From an uncultured Buttiauxella sp. (lineage in GTDB: Bacteria; Pseudomonadota; Gammaproteobacteria; Enterobacterales; Enterobacteriaceae): a stretch of DNA of 64,000 nucleotides. The position numbers and the translations under genes are program-made. The notes below the pieces were generated by a model. That model saw nothing but the letters and a program-made list of their open reading frames with translations, made no database searches and was not told the DNA's origin. How positions within the stretch are numbered: the first letter of the stretch is position 1; every line of letters begins with the position of its first letter. Positions 60,361-64,000 of the stretch are shown here, piece by piece. Where the stretch lies: assembly GCA_946480445.1 (NCBI GenBank), contig CAMLJN010000015.1, forward strand, positions 1-64,000, read 5' to 3'.

Positions 60361-60442
60361 TTTTTTACGCGGCGTGTAATTGTCAGTTCGCGGAGAATTA
60401 ATTACCCTGCGAGGTATATTCCAGGGAAAAGAGACCAGCAAC

Positions 60443-61558
60443 ATGCATTATGATCTTATCATCGTAGGCAGTGGTTCCGTCGGGGCAGCCGCGGGCTGCT
60501 ATGCCACCCACTCAGGCCTTAAGGTGCTGATGATCGACAGCGCCCATCCCCCGCATCAGCAGGGCAGCCACCACGGCAGCACTCGTTTAATGCGTCATGC
60601 TTATGGCGAAGGGGAAAAATACGTCCCTCTCGTTCTGCGCGCGCAGAAACTGTGGGATGCCCTGGAGCAAATCAGCGGCGAGAAGCTTTTCCACCGTACC
60701 GGGGTAATTAATCTTGGCCCTGAAAACTCAGCTTTTATCTCCACCGTCCAGAGCAGCGCCCAAAAATTTGCCCTTCCCCTTGAAACGCTGGATGCGGAAG
60801 CGGTGATGAACCGCTGGCCCACCATTAGCGTACCGGAAGGCTATATCGGCTTGTTTGAGCCGGATTCTGGCGTGTTGCGCAGCGAGCAGGCCGTGGCCGC
60901 CTATATTCGTCTGGCACGGGAAGGCGGGTGTGCCCAGCTCTTCAACTGCGCGGTGACGAACATCAGCCACACCGAAGAGGGGGTAGTCGTGCAGACCGCT
61001 GAAGGTGAGTACACCGGCAGCAAACTTCTGGTCAGCGCCGGCACCTGGGTGACAAAGCTACTGCCGGCGCTGCCGGTCACGCCGGTAAGAAAAATTTTCG
61101 CCTGGCATCAGGCTGATGGCCGCTACAGCGAAGAAAATCACTTCCCGGCCTTTACCGGTGAGATGCCGGATGGCAGCCAGTATTACGGTTTCCCGGCCGA
61201 AGACAACGAGCTTAAGATCGGCAAGCACAATGGCGGACAGGCGATCAGCGAACCGGAGCAGCGCAAGCCTTTTGGCGCCATAGCAAGCGACGGCAGCGAA
61301 GCCTTTAGTTTCCTGCGCAAATTTCTTCCGGGGGTGGGCGTGTGTCTGCACGGCGCGGCCTGCACTTACGACAACTCGCCGGATGAAGACTTTATTATCG
61401 ACACCCTCCCCGGCCACACCAATACGCTGGTGATAACCGGGCTTAGCGGACACGGCTTTAAATTTGCTTCCGTGCTGGGTGAAATCGCCTGTCAATTCGC
61501 CCAGGGGAAAACGTCTGCTTTCGATCTGACGCCTTTCTCACTCTCCCGCTTTAGCTAG
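60443..61558 (+). CDS. solA: N-methyl-L-tryptophan oxidase SolA
   Basis: A 371-residue monomeric sarcosine-oxidase-family flavoenzyme. The FAD-binding [14 protein letters not shown] is at the N terminus; the Cys of [14 protein letters not shown] is the covalent FAD attachment site in the family, and KIGKHNGG is an active-site segment. The ATG at 60443 matches the E. coli start; the open frame to 60380 overlaps the end of the bssS terminator region. Confidence 0.94.
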   Translation: MHYDLIIVGSGSVGAAAGCYATHSGLKVLMIDSAHPPHQQGSHHGSTRLMRHAYGEGEKYVPLVLRAQKLWDALEQISGEKLFHRTGVINLGPENSAFISTVQSSAQKFALPLETLDAEAVMNRWPTISVPEGYIGLFEPDSGVLRSEQAVAAYIRLAREGGCAQLFNCAVTNISHTEEGVVVQTAEGEYTGSKLLVSAGTWVTKLLPALPVTPVRKIFAWHQADGRYSEENHFPAFTGEMPDGSQYYGFPAEDNELKIGKHNGGQAISEPEQRKPFGAIASDGSEAFSFLRKFLPGVGVCLHGAACTYDNSPDEDFIIDTLPGHTNTLVITGLSGHGFKFASVLGEIACQFAQGKTSAFDLTPFSLSRFS

Positions 61559-61572
61559 TCATTTAACCAGTG

Positions 61573-61593
61573 GCTCATCCTTATCGGATGAGC
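61573..61593. other. Hairpin downstream of solA
   Basis: GCTCATCC and GGATGAGC form an 8-bp stem with a TTATC loop, 14 nt after the solA stop. No T-run, so a terminator role is uncertain. Confidence 0.4.
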
Positions 61594-61624
61594 TGCTCAC
61601 CCCTACCGCCTGACAGGAATAGTT

Positions 61625-61738
61625 ATGCACCGAATTATTCATTTCTTGATCAATAATGTTCGCGAACACCTGGTCTTATATCTTGTTTTATGGTTGCTGC
61701 TGGCACTCATTGATCTGCTGTGGATCGCTTTTTACTGA
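61625..61738 (+). CDS. yceO: YceO-like small membrane protein
   Basis: A 37-residue single-span hydrophobic peptide. It begins MHRIIHFLINNVREHLVLYL and continues with a Leu/Trp-rich membrane segment ending WIAFY. The HxLINNxREHL core, the place between solA and yceJ and the direction match E. coli YceO (46 residues), so it is likely a real gene. AGGAA lies 6 nt before the ATG. Function unknown. Confidence 0.8.
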   Translation: MHRIIHFLINNVREHLVLYLVLWLLLALIDLLWIAFY

Positions 61739-62032
61739 GGCTACAAGGGGCGAAAGCGCTGACATAAACTGACAAAATACTGAAGAAAACTTAAATTCAA
61801 AGCAAATATTTTGACAATATATTTTTGCAAAACCTCGCCTCAATCCCCTTAGCCAGCTATTTAATCCGCCAAAAAATAGAGTATCGTTCGCCTTAAGCGA
61901 AAGCAAAGCCCGTAATTCATTCAATTATTTTGATGTGTATTTTTATTATTATTGTTGTGTCGTGTTTTTGTTGCGTAACCTTTACTTTGCAGTTTATCTT
62001 CAGAACCATTCGTAATTCTCAGGCGCATAATT

Positions 62033-62584
62033 ATGCAATGGCGTAACTCCCCAAAACGATACGGACACCTCTCTGTCCTGCTTCACTGGCTTATCGCCCT
62101 GGCCCTGTACGGCATGTTCGGTCTTGGCCTGTGGATGGTCACGCTCGGCTACTACGACGGCTGGTACCACAAAGCCCCCGAGCTGCATAAAAGCATCGGC
62201 ATGGTTATTTTGCTGGTCATGCTGGTTCGCGTGCTGTGGCGCTTTATTTCGCCGCCCCCTTCCGCACTGGCGAGCTATTCGCGGCTTATCCGCGTCAGCG
62301 CGGTGACGGCACATGCGCTGCTCTATCTGCTGATTTTCGCCATCCTGGCAAGCGGCTATCTCATTTCGACGGCAGATGGCAAACCTGTCAGCGTATTTGG
62401 GCTGTTCGACGTGCCCGCCACGCTCAGCGATTTTGGCGCTCAGGCTGACCTGGCCGGCACACTGCACCTGTGGCTGGCCTGGAGCCTCGTGCTGCTCTCT
62501 GCCCTGCACGGACTGGCCGCGCTTAAACACCACTTTATTGACAAAGACGATACCCTCAAGCGCATGCTGGGGAAATCTTCCTGA
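62033..62584 (+). CDS. yceJ: Cytochrome b561 homolog YceJ
   Basis: A 183-residue inner-membrane di-heme b-type cytochrome with four membrane spans. Candidate heme ligands are His18 (LLHWLIAL), His46/His52 ([10 protein letters not shown]) and the two C-terminal His in LHLWLAW and LSALHGL. It lies 16 nt upstream of yceI, and the pair is conserved, suggesting a periplasmic quinone- or lipid-linked electron role. The 290 bp upstream are AT-rich with no gene. Confidence 0.92.
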   Translation: MQWRNSPKRYGHLSVLLHWLIALALYGMFGLGLWMVTLGYYDGWYHKAPELHKSIGMVILLVMLVRVLWRFISPPPSALASYSRLIRVSAVTAHALLYLLIFAILASGYLISTADGKPVSVFGLFDVPATLSDFGAQADLAGTLHLWLAWSLVLLSALHGLAALKHHFIDKDDTLKRMLGKSS

Positions 62585-62600
62585 AACTCTGGAGAGAACG

Positions 62601-63176
62601 ATGAAAAAATACCTGCCTGGAATAGCGTTAACCGTCCTGATGCTCACCGGTGGTCCGGCAATGGCCGCCGACTACAAAATTGACAAGCAGGGCCAGCACG
62701 CCTTCGTCAACTTCCGTATTCAGCACCTTGGCTACAGCTGGCTGTACGGCACTTTCCGTGATTTTGACGGCACCTTTACCTTTGACGAGAAAAACCCCGC
62801 GGCGGATAAAGTTAACGTCACCATCAATACCACCAGCGTGGATACCAACCATGCCGAGCGTGATAAGCACCTGCGCGGCGCTGAATTCCTGAACGTAGCC
62901 AAATTCCCGCAGGCGACCTTTGTCTCCACGGCGGTGAAGAAAGACGGTGAGGCGCTGGGGATCACAGGCAATCTGACGCTCAATGGCGTGACAAAACCCG
63001 TTACGCTCGCCGCTAAACTGACGGGCCAGGGTGACGATCCATGGGGAGGTGTGCGTGCAGGATTTGAAGCGGAAGGTAAAATCCGTCTGAAAGACTTTAA
63101 TATCACCACCGATCTGGGGCCTGCCTCTCAGGAAGTCGATTTGATCATTTCCGTTGAGGGCGTTCGTCAGCAGTGA
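62601..63176 (+). CDS. yceI: YceI, periplasmic lipid-binding lipocalin-like protein
   Basis: A 191-residue periplasmic protein with a signal peptide ending AMAAD. The YceI beta-barrel binds polyisoprenoids in homologs. Conserved segments are [39 protein letters not shown] and [14 protein letters not shown]. Base-induced in E. coli. GGAGAGAACG precedes the ATG. Probably co-transcribed with yceJ. Confidence 0.94.
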   Translation: MKKYLPGIALTVLMLTGGPAMAADYKIDKQGQHAFVNFRIQHLGYSWLYGTFRDFDGTFTFDEKNPAADKVNVTINTTSVDTNHAERDKHLRGAEFLNVAKFPQATFVSTAVKKDGEALGITGNLTLNGVTKPVTLAAKLTGQGDDPWGGVRAGFEAEGKIRLKDFNITTDLGPASQEVDLIISVEGVRQQ

Positions 63177-63290
63177 AGAAAGGTGTCTCCCCTCACGGGG
63201 AGACCTAACTCACAGGCAAAGAAGGCAAATGCGCGGTTTTTCCGTCTTTATAGTGAGCTGTCGAAATCAACAATTTGATTTTACTTATTT

Positions 63291-64000
63291 TTATTCCGGG
63301 TCGGGGATACCCAGCGTTGTATTCAGTGCACCGCGAGATTTATTGAAAATCTTATTGCCGTTTTCTCGCCCGGCGCGTCGACGGCGTTGCTCTTCCGCAG
63401 GGAGCGCAAGCTCATCGCGACACACTTCGCTACAGCAGCCCTCAAATTTGACCGCACAGGCTGGACACTGGATAAACAGCAAATGACAGCCGTCGTTTTT
63501 GCAGTTGGTGTGGCTGTCACACGAAGTGCCACACTGGTGGCAGTGCGCGATCACATCCTCGGAGATCCGCTCCCCCATTCGCTCATCGAAGACAAAGTTT
63601 TTGCCCACAAAACGCACCGGGATCCCTTGCTCACGGGCACGGCGGGCATATTCAATAATCCCACCCTCAATGTGATAAACGTTTTTAAACCCGTTATGCC
63701 GCATCCAGGCGCTGGCTTTTTCACAGCGTATACCGCCCGTACAGTACATGACGATTTTTTTCTCTTTGTCGTCCTGCAACATATCCACGGCTTTCGGTAG
63801 CTGCTCGCGGAAGGTGTCCGCCGGAATTTCTAGCGCGTTCTGGAAATGCCCCACCTCGTATTCATAGTGGTTACGCATATCAATAAAGACCGCTTCGGGA
63901 TCGTCGAGCATGGCGTTGACTTCCGGCGCCTTCAGATACGCCCCCACGTCGCTGGCATCAAAATCTGGATCCTCAATACCGTCGGCGACAATACGATCGC
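63291..64000 (-). CDS. trhO: tRNA uridine(34) hydroxylase TrhO (YceA), partial
   Basis: The C-terminal 236 residues or so of a rhodanese-domain enzyme that makes 5-hydroxyuridine at tRNA position 34 with oxygen. The reading frame continues through the right edge (upstream residues [12 protein letters not shown] match E. coli), so the N-terminal third is missing. The rhodanese Cys is in [12 protein letters not shown]; a Cys-rich part ([24 protein letters not shown]) and the [17 protein letters not shown] tail follow. Confidence 0.95.
   Translation of the reverse strand, partial: DRIVADGIEDPDFDASDVGAYLKAPEVNAMLDDPEAVFIDMRNHYEYEVGHFQNALEIPADTFREQLPKAVDMLQDDKEKKIVMYCTGGIRCEKASAWMRHNGFKNVYHIEGGIIEYARRAREQGIPVRFVGKNFVFDERMGERISEDVIAHCHQCGTSCDSHTNCKNDGCHLLFIQCPACAVKFEGCCSEVCRDELALPAEEQRRRRAGRENGNKIFNKSRGALNTTLGIPDPE

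Overview
The window is a chromosomal segment from a member of the Enterobacteriaceae. Gene content and order follow the 24-25 min region of the Escherichia coli chromosome almost gene for gene, in inverted orientation: comR, ycfJ, ndh, ycfP, nagZ, thiK, lpoB, ycfL, hinT, ptsG, ycfH, holB, tmk, mltG, pabC, fabF, acpP, fabG, fabD, fabH, plsX, rpmF, yceD, yceF, rluC, rne, flgL to flgN, murJ, yceM, yceH, rimJ, mdtH, grxB, yceB, pyrC, dinI, bssS, solA, yceO, yceJ, yceI, trhO. The proteins match E. coli well but are too diverged to be E. coli or Shigella. An Enterobacter, Leclercia, Lelliottia or Cedecea type genus fits; I cannot fix the genus by eye.

Against this backbone I see five additions and one loss. 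(1) At 173-10383, between comR and ycfJ, lies a complete aerobactin locus: iucABCD-iutA on the + strand, and divergently an MFS exporter (shiF-like) plus a siderophore-interacting reductase, with Fur-box-like sequence between them. (2) At 11272-11940 an AT-rich orphan gene sits between ycfJ and ndh. (3) At 17965-18696 a pentapeptide-repeat protein with the N-terminal domain of the Salmonella type III effectors PipB/PipB2 lies between hinT and ptsG. (4) The loss is at that same place: E. coli has fhuE there. (5) At 48642-49127 a cold-shock-domain protein lies between flgN and murJ. (6) At 55461-57529 a GlxA-type regulator and an extra GAPDH lie between grxB and yceB.

The rest is housekeeping. 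12208-17561 holds respiration (ndh), muropeptide recycling (nagZ), PBP1b activation (lpoB) and thiamine salvage. 18958-20391 is the glucose PTS transporter with Mlc, CRP and SgrS target sequences. 20691-31217 combines DNA-replication and nucleotide genes with the fatty-acid and phospholipid cluster and rpmF. 31360-36797 holds yceF, rluC and rne with its structured leader. 36986-48559 is the flg flagellar cluster: flgBCDEFGHIJ, flgKL with its own sigma28 promoter, and flgA/flgMN divergent. 49236-64000 holds murJ, rimJ, mdtH, grxB, pyrC (PurR-box-like), dinI (LexA box), bssS, solA, a tiny yceO-like membrane peptide, yceJ, yceI and the C-terminal part of trhO, which runs off the window.

The candidates for new biology are the PipB2-like protein with no secretion system in view, the AT-rich orphan, the reductase built into the aerobactin locus, the GlxA-GAPDH pair, and the triple-hairpin intergenic region upstream of murJ.
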